Below, one piece after another: positions 33,687 through 43,313 of a stretch of DNA of 64,000 nucleotides (its first letter is position 1; every line of letters begins with the position of its first letter). The stretch is from Bacteroidota bacterium (GTDB lineage: Bacteria > Bacteroidota > Bacteroidia > Bacteroidales > JAGONC01), in contig JAPLDP010000076.1 in assembly GCA_026391695.1 (NCBI GenBank), positions 1 through 64,000 on the forward strand, read 5' to 3'. Position numbers and translations under genes: made by a program. A model generated the notes under the pieces. That model worked only from the letters and a program-made list of their open reading frames with translations. It was not told the origin of the DNA and did no database searches.

Positions 33687-36600
33687 TTACAACACTGGGA
33701 TCTCATCCCATGATATGACTGCAATTCTTTTTTTGCCATCCATTCTGATAATCAAAGGTTTATTGAACCTGACATGGCGAAAAAAGCCCGATTTACCGAC
33801 CAGTTCCTGCTTTTCAAGGACATCATAGCGGATGAATGTTTCCGGATTTTCTTCATAAACTGAAAAATACCCGACGTTCATAGATGTCAGGTTATGAAAA
33901 AAGTGCGATCCGGAGGAGGCATCCAGTGGATATCCCTCCAGGCTGGTTTCAACGATGATCTTCGCATTGGAGATGTGGGTCCAGTTGACCGGTATGCCTA
34001 TCCAGCGGTCGCGTGTACCCCAGCGGCCCGGACCGATTAGGATGTAGTTCTTGTTTTCTTTTCCCATGAGGATATTCATCTGTTCTATTTCAGCAGCCAT
34101 CTCAACAGTCTTGCTTTTATCGAAATACGTTTTTTCCACATATATCACATCCCTGATATCCCTGATCATGCCATTTCCCATGCCTTTTTCGGTATACAGG
34201 AGTATTTTTTGCCTGTTGATCTCCTTCATGTTGATGTTGAAATCCTGTGCGCTGCCGATAAGTGGTTTGATCTGTAACAGATAGAACGATGCCTTCATGT
34301 CCTCATCCTTGTTCAGATCAACAGCAAATTCGATTTCCACAGGTGAGCCAAGCGCTTCTTTGACCACATCAAGCACAACCTCAATGGTTTGGGATAGAGG
34401 CACATAATTGTATTTCAGGATATCGGCAAAATTGACGATCCGTGGTCCGGGGTGGGAAATACCCGAAACAATACGGCTGTTTTCAATGTCATATACCGAT
34501 GCTGAGTGAGTCAGGGTTCCATGACGCTCCGCATCGTCAATATCCAGCCGAATAAGACCAGCCGTATCACCCTCCAGCAGGTCAACATCTTTTTTGGACA
34601 GGTCCACAGCAAAAAATTGTAACTGTGAATTAAGATACTGATCTTTGGGAGAATTGATTTCGACAGCCGGGTATTTCGGTGAAAACCGGTAGGCTTTTTC
34701 GCCCTCCACCACATATTTGCCAAGGCCAAGTGCAATAACTGCAAAACCCTCTTCCGGCTTCATATATGAAAACGGATAGTAATTATACGACTGGGCTACG
34801 CCGCTGATATGGGGATAAAAGACATTTTCAAATTGATTGCCAACAACTTCCTGTATGATGACCGCCATTTTTTCCTCTTCGAGCTTATAATGAACCGATT
34901 GGATATAGCTTTTCGACAATGATGAATACACAGATGCAAAAACCAGTTTTATGGCATCCATCAGTTGCTGGAGCCTCACATTAAAATCAGGATGGCAGTT
35001 GGGCAGCAGATAGGTCTCAAATATGCCGGCAAATGGCTGCATCAGGGAGTCTTCAAATAATCCTGAAGATCTTACGGCCAACGGTTTGTTTATCAGCTTG
35101 AGAATGATCTTCAGTTTTTTAATCAGACTTTCAGTCAGCTTGCTTTTGATAAACATTTGTTTGATCTCTTCGTAATCTGTTTCACCAATGACGATATCAT
35201 ACAGGTTATTTCGCTGAATGAAATACTCAAATTCTTCGGTGCCGATGACCGATGTTTTCGGAGCACGGATATTGATATTCGGGATGTGTTCCGAAAAATC
35301 GTAATTATAAATGAGCGTATTGATGAAAGCCAGACCACGGCCTTTGCCTCCCAGTGAGCCAGAGGTCAGGCTCACCACGTTGCTTTCGTCAAGTATCGCT
35401 GATTCCTCAAAGGGGATGACCTTCCCCTTATTTTGTTCATTGCGGAATTGCTGGATGACGCTGATGAGGTATTCTCTGATATTCTGCGGATTTTTGAAGT
35501 CGGTGACCTTATGTGGCAGTAGTATCCGCGCTGCCTGTATCTCACCGCGGGCCATCAGCCACATGGAAAAATGATCACGCTGGGCATGATAGATAAGTGA
35601 TTCATCAGGGATAGTCTTGAGCTGGTTCTCAAATTCCTTCAGGGAACGGGCAACAGCTATCTGTTTCCCCATGCTGTCCTTGTAAACAAAATTTCCGAAA
35701 CCCAGAAAATGTGTGATGAAACTCTTTAGATCCTGGCTCAGACTGTCGGAGTTTTTATTTATAAAAGTGGCCTTCATCTCAAAGGCTTTTTCCTGGTTTG
35801 ATAGCTCCGACGATTGGATGATGATGGGTAATGCCGGAATCTCTTTACGAACATATTCCACCAGGTTGATGCCCGCCATTTCATCCATCCTGCTGCCTTT
35901 TTCAAATTTAATATCCGATATAAGGCAAAGGATATATTCCTTGTACTTATCAAATATATAAATGGCATCCTCATAGCTTGAGGCAAGGATGATTTTTGGC
36001 CGTGCCCGCAGCTTCAGAACTTTATATAATTCATCCGTAGCCACATCATCAATGATGCGGCGGGTCTGCTCCATCACGATCTGGTGAAGTATAGGCAGAT
36101 AACGGGAATAATATTTTGCTGAGTCCTCAACGAGAAGGATAATTCTGACTAATCCTACCTTGGTGTCATTCTCAACATTGATTTTATCTTCTACATGTTT
36201 GATCATGGCCAGGAACATCTTGGACTCACCATTCCAAATGAAAACCTTATCGATATTGGGAAGTTTTTTATCGCTGCCTTCAAAAAGCGCCAGGTCGGAA
36301 TTGTTATTCAGAAGCAGGAAAACCGGAATATAGGGGAATTCCAGTTTAACCATTTCACTAAGTACGATGGGCAGATTCTTATCAACTCCCACCATAATGA
36401 CGACCAGGTCGAAGTGTTTGATATGGAGCTGATTCATTGCTTCTTCCGGCGTGGACACGCCTGTAATACGCGGTATGGAGGTGAGATTGAGTTGCTGATA
36501 GTCACCCAACACATATTCTGAGAATTTGCCCTCTTTTTCGATGCTGTAAGCATCATAGAGGTTGGCAACCAGGAGAATCTCTTTTACCATAAAAGGCATC

Positions 36601-37613
36601 AGGTCATGGTAAATATCACGGTTATAGTTGCTTTTATTGAGGAAAGTCTGAAGGAGCTGCCGGCTATATTTGGATGTTCCATCATCAGAGGAGTATTTTT
36701 CGCGTACAGTTTTGTCATCAAGTGTCTTCCTGAGAAGAGCCTTGCCTTTGACACTGTTCAGATAGCCGGCGATGAGGCTGGCCAGGTTGTTAATCAGCTC
36801 TCTTTCCTCTTTCATGAAAGGGCCTTCATCCGATTCAGGAAATTCTTTCGTATAAAAGATATCAATAGCACCTTCCTGGTTGTCAATGGTTTCGAAATGC
36901 TGACTCTGCGTCCATTTGGTTTCTTTAAAATTTTGACTTTTAAATACCATGCCATCAAACTGAATACGTGCAACGGCAAACTCCGGATATTGCCATGCCT
37001 GTGGCAGGATCTGGCAAATCTGCAATAAAGCTTCCTCGATAGGTTTTCCTTCTTTCAGGATGCTGCTTGTGCGGTTTATGCATGCCAGCTCCTTTAATCT
37101 CTCCTGCGTTTCATGCGAACGTTCGAGACTTTTGAGTGAATTTAGATAACTGGCGATGATCCCGGCGATGCTGATTATCAGGTCCCTTTCTTCTTTCAGA
37201 AAAGGTCCCTCATCCAGTTCAGGGAAATCTTTAAGATAAAATATTTCGATGTTACCGCGCTTATTGTCACTGGTTTCAAAATCCTGTGATTGTGTCCATC
37301 TGGTTTCTCGGAAATTCAGGTTGGTAAATGTCCTGTTATCAAAAGTGATCCTGACGCAGGTGTAATCCGGATATTGATAGGCAGCCTGAAGAATGGAGCA
37401 AATCTGTTGAAGGGTATCATCAACTGAATGCTGAGCCCTGAGCAGGCGGACTGTCCGGTTTATAGCTGTCAGCTCTTTGATACGTTCCTGCTTCTCTTGC
37501 AGAAGCTGCTGGTAATGGACCGGATCAAGGATTATCTGCCTGGTTTCCACGTCGTCCGGTTCAGGTTTTTCAACTGCTTTCCCGACCTTTTTTGTTGAAC
37601 CTTTTACTGTCAT
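33687..37613 (-). CDS. GAF-receiver-like-PPDK_N multidomain protein
   Basis: The 1308-residue protein has two GAF-like domains (about 45-160 and 175-290) that are recent duplicates, since WTQSQDFET and WTQSQHFET and DEGPFLKEERDLI and DEGPFMKEEREL recur. Two receiver-like domains follow (about 343-470 and 490-640; the second keeps LVED and a D in ISDIKF). From about 748 (SLGGKGRGLAFIN) the ATP-grasp pyruvate phosphate dikinase N-terminal domain runs to about 1080 (AVRSSGLFED, EFAVD). The histidine and PEP-binding domains of PEP synthase are absent, so it cannot make PEP by itself. I suggest a signalling or phosphotransfer role coupled to energy state, but this is unproven. It lies between the zinc-ribbon gene and gdhA. 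Confidence 0.75.
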   Translation of the reverse strand: MTVKGSTKKVGKAVEKPEPDDVETRQIILDPVHYQQLLQEKQERIKELTAINRTVRLLRAQHSVDDTLQQICSILQAAYQYPDYTCVRITFDNRTFTNLNFRETRWTQSQDFETSDNKRGNIEIFYLKDFPELDEGPFLKEERDLIISIAGIIASYLNSLKSLERSHETQERLKELACINRTSSILKEGKPIEEALLQICQILPQAWQYPEFAVARIQFDGMVFKSQNFKETKWTQSQHFETIDNQEGAIDIFYTKEFPESDEGPFMKEERELINNLASLIAGYLNSVKGKALLRKTLDDKTVREKYSSDDGTSKYSRQLLQTFLNKSNYNRDIYHDLMPFMVKEILLVANLYDAYSIEKEGKFSEYVLGDYQQLNLTSIPRITGVSTPEEAMNQLHIKHFDLVVIMVGVDKNLPIVLSEMVKLEFPYIPVFLLLNNNSDLALFEGSDKKLPNIDKVFIWNGESKMFLAMIKHVEDKINVENDTKVGLVRIILLVEDSAKYYSRYLPILHQIVMEQTRRIIDDVATDELYKVLKLRARPKIILASSYEDAIYIFDKYKEYILCLISDIKFEKGSRMDEMAGINLVEYVRKEIPALPIIIQSSELSNQEKAFEMKATFINKNSDSLSQDLKSFITHFLGFGNFVYKDSMGKQIAVARSLKEFENQLKTIPDESLIYHAQRDHFSMWLMARGEIQAARILLPHKVTDFKNPQNIREYLISVIQQFRNEQNKGKVIPFEESAILDESNVVSLTSGSLGGKGRGLAFINTLIYNYDFSEHIPNINIRAPKTSVIGTEEFEYFIQRNNLYDIVIGETDYEEIKQMFIKSKLTESLIKKLKIILKLINKPLAVRSSGLFEDSLMQPFAGIFETYLLPNCHPDFNVRLQQLMDAIKLVFASVYSSLSKSYIQSVHYKLEEEKMAVIIQEVVGNQFENVFYPHISGVAQSYNYYPFSYMKPEEGFAVIALGLGKYVVEGEKAYRFSPKYPAVEINSPKDQYLNSQLQFFAVDLSKKDVDLLEGDTAGLIRLDIDDAERHGTLTHSASVYDIENSRIVSGISHPGPRIVNFADILKYNYVPLSQTIEVVLDVVKEALGSPVEIEFAVDLNKDEDMKASFYLLQIKPLIGSAQDFNINMKEINRQKILLYTEKGMGNGMIRDIRDVIYVEKTYFDKSKTVEMAAEIEQMNILMGKENKNYILIGPGRWGTRDRWIGIPVNWTHISNAKIIVETSLEGYPLDASSGSHFFHNLTSMNVGYFSVYEENPETFIRYDVLEKQELVGKSGFFRHVRFNKPLIIRMDGKKRIAVISWDEIPVL

Positions 37614-37836
37614 GCTGTGATCAATTTTCTTAATATCATAACAGGGATAAAATTACTTTTTTTTGAATTTGCATTCTGTCGCACTCTCATTAACATTTGT
37701 CAAAGAGAGAAAAAAAAGCGTAATATCCTGATTTTTATTTAAATTATTTTAATTAATATTGCTCCCTCAAAATCTTCATCAGCTTTTTCAGTTATTAATC
37801 ATAATAAAAAAATTACTTACTTAAAACTACATCATT

Positions 37837-39192
37837 ATGGCAAATCCAGTTCATGAAAAATTGGTCAAAGATTTCATGGCCAAAGTTATCGCAAAGAACC
37901 CCGGTGAGATTGAATTTCACCAGGCAGTCGAAGAAGTAGTTGCAACACTGATTCCATTCGTGGAAGAAAATCCGAAATACAAAGAAGCAAAGATCCTTGA
38001 ACGGTGTGTTGAGCCGGAACGGGTTATCCTTTTCAGGGTCCCATGGGTTGATGGCAAGGGCGAGATACAAATAAACAAAGGTTACAGGATTGAGATGAAT
38101 AGTGCCATCGGACCCTATAAGGGTGGATTGAGGTTTCACCCGACGGTGAACCTTGGCATTCTCAAATTCCTTGCTTTTGAACAGGTCTTTAAAAACAGTC
38201 TGACGACCCTTCCGATGGGTGGTGGTAAAGGTGGTTCTGACTTCGACCCCAAAGGGAAATCCGACATGGAAGTGATGCAGTTCTGCCAGAGTTTCATGAA
38301 TGAGTTATTCCGTCATATAGGCCCTGATACAGACGTTCCGGCAGGCGACATTGGTGTCGGCGGCAGGGAAATAGGTTATTTATTTGGACAATACAAGAGG
38401 TTACGTAATGAATTTACCGGCGTTCTTACCGGCAAGGGCCGTGAATGGGGTGGCAGCCTCATCAGACCGGAAGCTACTGGTTATGGCCAAGTTTATTTTG
38501 CTGAAGAGATGTTAAACACCAAAGGTGACAGCATGAAAGGAAAGATATGCCTCGTTTCCGGATCAGGTAATGTGGCACAGTATGCAACGGAAAAAGCCAC
38601 ACAAATGGGCGCCAAGGTGGTTACCATGTCCGACTCCGCCGGATTCATCCATGATCCCGATGGCATTAATGCCGAAAAGCTCGCCTTTATCATGCACCTG
38701 AAGAATGTGAAAAGGGGAAGAATAAAGGAATATGCCGACAAATATGGTGTCAAATATTATGAAGGCCTCCGTCCATGGGGTGTTAAATGTGATGTGGCAT
38801 TACCAGCGGCAACCCAGAACGAAGTCAATGGCGATGATGCCAGGACACTGATCAAAAACGGTTGCCAGGTCGTATCAGAAGGCTCCAACATGCCATCCAC
38901 ACCCGAAGCTATTGACGTATACCTGGGAGCCAGGATACTCTATGGTCCCGGAAAGGCTGCCAATGCCGGTGGTGTTGCTACATCAGGTCTCGAAATGTCA
39001 CAGAACTCACTGAGGTTGTCATGGACAAGAGAAGAAGTGGATGCACGGTTACATCAGATCATGAAAGATATCCATACCACTTGCGTGAAATGGGGTAAAG
39101 AAAAAGATGGATACACAAATTATGTGAGAGGTGCTAACATTGGTGGATTTGTCAAGGTGGCGGAATCTATGCTGGCTCATGGTGTCGTTTAA
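37837..39192 (+). CDS. gdhA: Glutamate dehydrogenase, probably NADP-dependent
   Basis: The 451-residue protein matches the hexameric bacterial glutamate dehydrogenases: NKGYRIEMNSAIGPYKGGLR, LPMGGGKGGSDFDPKGKS with the catalytic lysine region, PAGDIGVGGREIGYLFGQYK, RPEATGYGQVYFAEEM and VSGSGNVAQYATEKA for the dinucleotide fold. It interconverts 2-oxoglutarate plus ammonia and glutamate. NADP use is inferred from similarity to the long bacterial enzymes. Its place next to two nfnAB-containing operons, which move electrons among NAD(H), NADP(H) and ferredoxin, suggests a shared need for NADPH. It has its own upstream region of about 220 bases with no clear box. Confidence 0.95.
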   Translation: MANPVHEKLVKDFMAKVIAKNPGEIEFHQAVEEVVATLIPFVEENPKYKEAKILERCVEPERVILFRVPWVDGKGEIQINKGYRIEMNSAIGPYKGGLRFHPTVNLGILKFLAFEQVFKNSLTTLPMGGGKGGSDFDPKGKSDMEVMQFCQSFMNELFRHIGPDTDVPAGDIGVGGREIGYLFGQYKRLRNEFTGVLTGKGREWGGSLIRPEATGYGQVYFAEEMLNTKGDSMKGKICLVSGSGNVAQYATEKATQMGAKVVTMSDSAGFIHDPDGINAEKLAFIMHLKNVKRGRIKEYADKYGVKYYEGLRPWGVKCDVALPAATQNEVNGDDARTLIKNGCQVVSEGSNMPSTPEAIDVYLGARILYGPGKAANAGGVATSGLEMSQNSLRLSWTREEVDARLHQIMKDIHTTCVKWGKEKDGYTNYVRGANIGGFVKVAESMLAHGVV

Positions 39193-39231
39193 AAACCGGC
39201 ACAACTAATATCCGGAGCTCAGGCTGCCATT

Positions 39232-40521
39232 TTACTCTGGCCACCTGAGCTCTTTTATTTTATAGAACAGGAACGCATTGAAAAAGGCATAAAAAACTAC
39301 CCCATTCTGTGTTTCAAGTATCGATTCAAAAAGAAAATTAACGGCATTAATTCCCAGGAAAAGGAGATAGACAATATTCCGGTTTTTTATGGCGTAGATC
39401 AGCGCCAGGATAAACATCGCCAGTAAAACGGTTGTTCCTGCCAGTCCAATAGCTATACCTGTCTGTAGAAATTGATTGTGCGCATTTAATTGGTGTGATA
39501 GAGCATCTGTCATGCCCTTTTCATTGTACTTTTCGAGCAGGGCATCCTTCACATCACCTGTTCCTACACCTGATAACGGGTGCTCACGGATGATCTCCAC
39601 AGCACTTTTCCAGATCAGTAACCTAGCATCTGTACTTTCCTCGCTGTTTCTTACGCCGGAATCATAATTTTCAATGGCTTTCCTTGTCCGTTCAATCCGT
39701 GAATAGACATTAGGAAAAAGAAATGAAGCGAGCAGAAAAAAAAGAACCACTGATCCTATCAGGGAGATGCCCAGTATCACTCGCCTGCGGAAAAACAGAA
39801 GATAAAAAGCCATGACAAACATAACAAGGCTCAGAGTCAATATGCCAGCCTTGGAACTCAATAAAACGATAAAAACTGAAAAATAAACGATGAGCAATAT
39901 GATGAGTACCTTTATCATCTTTGACATTCTGTTCAGCAGAAGAAAATAGAATAGCAGGGTGATGGCAAAACTGATATACATGGAAAGGTAAGTGGTGTGC
40001 TGGAACCAGGAAAGATTGGTGTAATAAAATGCCATTTTGGAGTGGGAGGCAAAATACTGAATAAAAGCATGGATCAGGCAGGTCAATGTACAAAGAAACA
40101 CGCCTGCAATGAATGTCCGCAGCAGGGTATGAGTTTTTTTTGTGTCGAAAACCGCGTCATCGGTCAATGATAGCATCAGCGGGAAGAGAAGCAGGGAAAG
40201 CTTGGTTTGCATATCTTCACCTGCATAAGTCAGGTTTCTGGTATAAGCCAGGCCGGCCAGATATAAAAGGTAAAGCAACGAAAACGACAAAATCCACCAG
40301 TGTTTTGCCCCATGGCGAAATGACCCGCGTACATTGCCGAATCCGGGACCTGATAACCAGATTAAAAAGATCAACCCGATAGAATAGGAGACAACCAGAC
40401 CATTGAAAGGCATCAACAATGCAAATACCAGCATCAGATAGAAGTACACCTCTGGCCGGAGACTTTTATACTTTTGTAAGATATTCATTAGCCCGATTTT
40501 ACATTGAGCTTGATGCCACAT
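39232..40521 (-). CDS. O-antigen ligase/polymerase-like membrane protein
   Basis: The protein of up to 429 residues has about eleven hydrophobic segments and a long soluble loop near residues 285-335 containing RLLIWKSAVEIIREHPLSGVGTGD, the typical WaaL/Wzy (PF04932) motif with conserved H and G residues. It would join or polymerise surface glycans in the inner membrane. The internal ATG at 40488 (MNILQKYK) is an alternative start. It lies 9 bases after the DUF4340 gene on the same strand. Confidence 0.8.
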   Translation of the reverse strand: MWHQAQCKIGLMNILQKYKSLRPEVYFYLMLVFALLMPFNGLVVSYSIGLIFLIWLSGPGFGNVRGSFRHGAKHWWILSFSLLYLLYLAGLAYTRNLTYAGEDMQTKLSLLLFPLMLSLTDDAVFDTKKTHTLLRTFIAGVFLCTLTCLIHAFIQYFASHSKMAFYYTNLSWFQHTTYLSMYISFAITLLFYFLLLNRMSKMIKVLIILLIVYFSVFIVLLSSKAGILTLSLVMFVMAFYLLFFRRRVILGISLIGSVVLFFLLASFLFPNVYSRIERTRKAIENYDSGVRNSEESTDARLLIWKSAVEIIREHPLSGVGTGDVKDALLEKYNEKGMTDALSHQLNAHNQFLQTGIAIGLAGTTVLLAMFILALIYAIKNRNIVYLLFLGINAVNFLFESILETQNGVVFYAFFNAFLFYKIKELRWPE

Positions 40522-40530
40522 TGTGCATCT

Positions 40531-41586
40531 TTATGATGAATGTTTGAAATATGTGACGGGTCTGGTAATTTTATCAAAGACATAGAATTGAATCAGGACA
40601 AAATCTTTTCCATCATTGATGAGTGCATAAAACCGGTCTATATCGTATGGCAAAGAATTACCCTTATAATCGATCTCACCGGGCACTCCTGGTTTGTGAA
40701 AAGTTTTTACGACAAACTTTTTACCTGATTTTTCGGTAAGCGTGATGACATGAAACGGCAGGTTGGCAATGATCGAGTCACGACGGCTGGGGAACATGTC
40801 GACAATTAGGGCTTCATATCGTATGTTGGCAAAGGAAGCCAAAAAATTCACCACCTTATTGGTATCAAAGTCAGGTATCTCTTTTTTATCAGCCAAAGAT
40901 ATGAGTGAGAAGAGTCTGTCGTCATGATTCACGACCTTGTATGACTGGTTGGGATTTTCAACAAATTCAACCTCCACCGATTGTATGTCCTGCAGTTTGC
41001 TGGCAAAGATTTGATGATCGCGCCAGTCTTTTTCCCGTGTGTTGTACCTTGACTGGACAAATCCCCTTAATCCCGGCAGATAGACCAGGAAAGGTACTTC
41101 AGAGTTCTCCATCAGCATGTATGTGCCAATGTTGTTTTGTGCGACATGCCCGACATAGTAAGTCTTCGATTTTTTTTCATGCCTGAAAAGCCTGATCCTG
41201 TTGAACAGGTCAATCCTGTAAACCTGTTGATAAATCTCTACTTTTATGGAGCCTGTAGCCAGAAGCTTTATTGTGGTATTCAGGGCTGACTGTGGCACAG
41301 GGTCCAAAATAGCCAGATTCAGCATAGTCTTTAATAACAGGTCAACACTTTCCTGCTGGGCTTTATATTTTCCATTCAGTCGCCATGATCCGTCACTTTG
41401 CCGCTCCAATAAAACATTCCTGTTGTTCTTATCGGTCAGAAAGATTTTTGACACATTGGAAGTGTCATCGACGGCAAAATCTTTCAATTCACGCCTTATA
41501 GTGCTTTTCGAGCTGGTGATGATCAGTGTGACAGCAATGATTGCCAGGACAATGGTTATAATAAATATGATGGTGTTTTTCTTCAT
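40531..41586 (-). CDS. DUF4340 protein with membrane anchor
   Basis: The 351-residue protein starts with one hydrophobic helix (TIIFIITIVLAIIAVTLIIT) and continues as a beta-rich extracytoplasmic domain with FLTDKNNRNVLLERQSDGSW and LPYDIDRFYALI, the DUF4340 pattern. DUF4340 proteins are often encoded next to GldG-like ABC transporter proteins in Bacteroidetes. Here gldG lies 5.8 kb away, separated by a restriction-modification block, so I infer that a once continuous gld operon was split. Confidence 0.8.
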   Translation of the reverse strand: MKKNTIIFIITIVLAIIAVTLIITSSKSTIRRELKDFAVDDTSNVSKIFLTDKNNRNVLLERQSDGSWRLNGKYKAQQESVDLLLKTMLNLAILDPVPQSALNTTIKLLATGSIKVEIYQQVYRIDLFNRIRLFRHEKKSKTYYVGHVAQNNIGTYMLMENSEVPFLVYLPGLRGFVQSRYNTREKDWRDHQIFASKLQDIQSVEVEFVENPNQSYKVVNHDDRLFSLISLADKKEIPDFDTNKVVNFLASFANIRYEALIVDMFPSRRDSIIANLPFHVITLTEKSGKKFVVKTFHKPGVPGEIDYKGNSLPYDIDRFYALINDGKDFVLIQFYVFDKITRPVTYFKHSS

Positions 41587-41600
41587 AGTATTGTACTGGG

Positions 41601-42125
41601 TTATTTCTTCTTTCTTTCCATTTTCAATTCTCTTTCTATTAAAAAATCATTTATATCAATACACTTTACGCCATTTTTTGCTGAAACGCCTGGAATTCTG
41701 TTTGGTTTTACTTTACTCTCATTGGTTATCAATACACAATTGTGAGTTTTGCAATATGCAATCAAATAAGGGTCGGCTTCTTCTTTTCCTTCTGCCTGTT
41801 TTTTTGCATCAAAAAATCCTGAGTTATATTCCTCATTAATTATTGGAATAGCTGCGTTTATACTTGCAGCATCTGTCGGGACAACTAAAAGCTTTTTCCA
41901 TTTCTTCATCCATTTCATTAAAAAATCTTGCTTGCCTTCGTAATTGTTTATTTCATCTTCAACAAAATCAATTGTTTTGAAACGACCTCGTTTGATTAAT
42001 TCTTCAATTTCTTCCCAAATAGCAATGAATACTGGGTTGTCATATTTAAAAGTTGATTCAAGCATTATTAAACCACTTGTATCAATCACATAAATAATAT
42101 TTCCCTGATTAAAATCTAATTGCAT
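41601..42125 (-). CDS. DUF4411 PIN-type toxin
   Basis: The 174-residue protein has the PIN-fold acidic residues (YVIDTSGLI near the start, DFVEDEI, then EEADPYLIAYC and VLITNES) and fits DUF4411 (PF14367), predicted RNases. It follows the XRE-ImmA/IrrE gene by 3 bases, a known toxin-antitoxin style pairing in which the larger protein is the antitoxin. Its stop is 14 bases from the start of DUF4340, the left edge of the inserted block. Confidence 0.87.
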   Translation of the reverse strand: MQLDFNQGNIIYVIDTSGLIMLESTFKYDNPVFIAIWEEIEELIKRGRFKTIDFVEDEINNYEGKQDFLMKWMKKWKKLLVVPTDAASINAAIPIINEEYNSGFFDAKKQAEGKEEADPYLIAYCKTHNCVLITNESKVKPNRIPGVSAKNGVKCIDINDFLIERELKMERKKK

Positions 42126-42128
42126 TTT

Positions 42129-43277
42129 CTAAGCATTTAACAATTGACGAGTTTTGGGAATGTATGAAAGCTTCACTCCCAAAAAATCTGAAAGGTCTTT
42201 AAGGTCAATTCTATTTTGGTCAAATGCTGAAAATGCAAGAGAGATATATGTTCTACCTTTTTCTTTAATTGTTTCTTTTGCAATGTTTCTTCCTTCCGGT
42301 TTTTTTGCTCTGCCGAATGTTGGTTTATTCCAGGCTTGATGCCTGTCCTTGTAATATTCAAGAGTTGTAAGTTTGTTTTCTAACAAACTTCTTAAAATAG
42401 CCAATGGACCAACGTGAAAATGATTTGCCAATTCAATCAAATCTTTTTTTGCCCACATCTTTTTTCCTTTTGACTTTTGTTCTATTACAATATTCATTTG
42501 CAAAAGTTCAGATGTCGGAATTAGTATTTCAGCCGCAAAAGCATTACACCATTTTTCAATCTGCTGATTGATGTTTTCTGTTAAATCGCACAACCCACCG
42601 TCAGTTAATAGTATATGACCGAGTTCGTGAAATAGCGTGAAAATTTTTGCTGACGCTTGTTCTCCACCCCTTTTGATTCCAATTATTGGCACAATTTCAT
42701 CCACCATTGAAAATCCTCTCAACTGGTCTTGAGTTAAACTCAATTGAAAAACTGCAATTCCTAACGATTCCACTTTTTCAATATATGCCTCTAAAGCATA
42801 ATTGATATTTTCCAATTGTCTTATCTCGCCTAAATTCCATTCTTTGCGTAGCTTATTTGCTATTGTTGCAGGATTAGCTTGTATTGATGCTTTGTATTGG
42901 AAACGGGGAATTGCAATGTCGGCATCTTGTTTTAGTTCAACTAATGAAACAACAAGTGCCCGGGCTTTACGAATTGCCATAATGGTTTTTTCGTGAAAGT
43001 TTCCTAAATCTTTTGAGTCAATAGTTCTTCTGTCGGTTGGAAGTGGCTTTTCCTTTGGAGGTTTAGTCAGTAATAGAGTTGCAATAGTTCTTTTATAAGC
43101 TTTTGAAAGTTCCTTTAATTCGTCTAATGTTGGTTGTTTTTCTCCTTCTTCCAATTGAATTAAACGCTTTGCTGATATTCCGGTTTTTTCAGATGCATTT
43201 GTTCGGTTCAATACTATAGCTTCTCTTGCCCAAACAAGAACTTCATGGTTTACCGCTATATTAATTTCCTCTTTCAT
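42129..43277 (-). CDS. XRE helix-turn-helix protein with ImmA/IrrE metallopeptidase domain
   Basis: The 382-residue protein has an N-terminal helix-turn-helix (about 20-68: REAIVLNRTNASEKTGISAK, RLIQLEEGEKQPTL) and a C-terminal M78-type peptidase domain with the zinc motif HELGH at about residue 215 and the downstream CNAFAAEILIP helix. Such proteins occur as antitoxins or regulators of phage and mobile-element functions and cleave their repressor targets. It precedes the DUF4411 toxin gene by 3 bases and follows the restriction-modification gene by about 35 bases, so the three genes form one minus-strand block. Confidence 0.87.
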   Translation of the reverse strand: MKEEINIAVNHEVLVWAREAIVLNRTNASEKTGISAKRLIQLEEGEKQPTLDELKELSKAYKRTIATLLLTKPPKEKPLPTDRRTIDSKDLGNFHEKTIMAIRKARALVVSLVELKQDADIAIPRFQYKASIQANPATIANKLRKEWNLGEIRQLENINYALEAYIEKVESLGIAVFQLSLTQDQLRGFSMVDEIVPIIGIKRGGEQASAKIFTLFHELGHILLTDGGLCDLTENINQQIEKWCNAFAAEILIPTSELLQMNIVIEQKSKGKKMWAKKDLIELANHFHVGPLAILRSLLENKLTTLEYYKDRHQAWNKPTFGRAKKPEGRNIAKETIKEKGRTYISLAFSAFDQNRIDLKDLSDFLGVKLSYIPKTRQLLNA

Positions 43278-43313
43278 CTATTACCTTTCAAATTTAGAGT
43301 TAATTTAACTTTT

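Noticed and set aside
33687-37613. Phosphoenolpyruvate synthase or pyruvate phosphate dikinase
   Set aside because: Only the N-terminal ATP-binding domain is present; the histidine and PEP-binding domains are missing.
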